A DNA stretch of 8,223 nucleotides from assembly GCA_947473535.1 (NCBI GenBank), contig CANJFK010000028.1, forward strand, positions 1-8,223, in the 5' to 3' direction. Origin of the DNA: Legionellaceae bacterium. GTDB lineage: Bacteria; Pseudomonadota; Gammaproteobacteria; Legionellales; Legionellaceae. The notes beneath the pieces are model-generated. The model made no database searches. It was not told the origin of the DNA and saw only the letters and a list, made by a program, of their open reading frames with translations. Position numbers and translations under genes: made by a program. Positions within the stretch are counted from its first letter, which is position 1. Every line of letters begins with the position of its first letter. Of this stretch, positions 7,597 to 8,223 are shown one piece after another.

Positions 7597-8223
7597 ATGA
7601 CACTAACGACGCAATTAAGATCGGAATACATTGAAATGTTTGACAACCATCTTTATACATTTCCAGATGACTGTACGATTGCTGTTCGATACCCCCTTAA
7701 AGCGGCATTGAACAAACTTCTTAATCCTGTGGCATTGCACAACCCTCTTGGTCCAGTGGTAAACGTCCCTGTCGATCCTCAATTTAAAGCGATTATTGAT
7801 CCATTAACGATCTGTTTAGATAACCCAGGAGCACATGTTAAATCTTACGACCACAACGAGTTTCTAGAACTGTTGAAAAGCAGAATCCGCTTGGCAATTA
7901 GGTATCTAGAAACCAGTACGGATGATGAACTACAACAATTGATCGATGAAAAACTAGCTGCACAGTGGCGTACACGTCCGCACAAAAAAACAGCGGTGGC
8001 AATAAAATCGCCGCAACTATCGTTTAACGAGGCATTAAACGATCTGGATATTACATTGCAGGATCCAACGTATGCTGACAATTTAAAAGCAGCTGGTAAA
8101 GCGATACGAGACATTATCGCTGGACTACAAGAAAATGAAACAACCAAGGGTAAAGGGCTAACTCGGGTATTAATCACGACGAATGCCATTATAAAACATC
8201 CATCCGTTGAAAATACGGAAGCA
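7597..8223 (+). CDS. Accessory protein of unknown function, possible degenerate U-box (3' truncated by window edge)
   Basis: The frame stays open from the ATG at 7597 to the last base, giving 209 residues and no stop. I do not recognise a family. There is no signal peptide or membrane segment. Residues 56-93 contain the order VPVDPQF, IDPLT, LDNP and YDHNEFLELL. This parallels the U-box layout of ubiquitin ligases (a DPIT-like turn, then DP, then TYDR and an I-x-x-WL helix), but with gaps and without the usual aromatic tryptophan, so it is a weak match. Residues 104-130 are charged and helical. Two later segments look alike: ITLQDPTYADNLKA (152-165) and AIIKHPSVENTEA (197-209). Cotranscription with the ankyrin protein and similar base composition suggest a partner accessory or effector gene. 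The coding call is firm from the Shine-Dalgarno site and the long open frame; the function is unknown. Confidence 0.8.
   Translation, partial: MTLTTQLRSEYIEMFDNHLYTFPDDCTIAVRYPLKAALNKLLNPVALHNPLGPVVNVPVDPQFKAIIDPLTICLDNPGAHVKSYDHNEFLELLKSRIRLAIRYLETSTDDELQQLIDEKLAAQWRTRPHKKTAVAIKSPQLSFNEALNDLDITLQDPTYADNLKAAGKAIRDIIAGLQENETTKGKGLTRVLITTNAIIKHPSVENTEA

Noticed and set aside
7845..8189. 114-codon open frame on the minus strand
   Set aside because: It is opposite the plus-strand gene starting at 7597, which has a strong ribosome-binding site and a credible protein. The minus-strand translation is serine- and cysteine-rich without motifs.
1..8223. tRNA or rRNA genes, CRISPR array, transposase or integrase genes
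   Set aside because: No cloverleaf-like segment, no regularly spaced repeats beyond the two-unit element at 2782-2871, and no recombinase motifs were seen on either strand.

Overview
The window looks like a chromosomal segment of a gammaproteobacterium, most probably from the Legionellales (Legionella, Coxiella or Berkiella-like host-associated bacteria). Two things point there: the hemA-prfA-prmC gene order, which is the usual gammaproteobacterial arrangement, and a very large ankyrin-repeat protein next to it that has the build of a Dot/Icm-type effector. No 16S or other decisive taxonomic marker is present, so the order-level assignment is an inference from gene content and style.

Positions 2-2685 hold a tightly packed plus-strand housekeeping operon: the C-terminal part of hemA (glutamyl-tRNA reductase, 5' end outside the window), prfA (release factor 1) and prmC (the methyltransferase that modifies the GGQ glutamine of release factors). 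hemA overlaps prfA by 17 bases and prfA overlaps prmC by 8 bases, so translational coupling is likely.

Positions 2686-2870 are a convergent intergenic region. It carries a compact palindromic element (2782-2871) made of two 41-base tandem units, each with a hairpin core, bounded by 13-base inverted ends. Its right end runs into the stop codon of a minus-strand gene (2871-3299) for a small, AT-rich, exported protein with four cysteines. That gene is probably a recent accessory insertion.

Positions 3300-3509 are a divergent promoter region with a TATAAT box facing each way. From 3510 to 7577 runs a 1355-residue protein. Its ~560-residue N-terminal half is unrecognised. The second half has about eleven ankyrin repeats, interrupted by four copies of a helical module that looks related from copy to copy, and it ends in a C-terminal module with an acidic tail. 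Nineteen bases downstream, behind a good ribosome-binding site, starts a second accessory gene (7597 to beyond the window end). It has no recognisable overall family, but it contains a stretch resembling a degenerate U-box. The two genes probably form an operon of secreted host-interaction proteins. This pair, and the modular build of the first protein, are the most interesting content.
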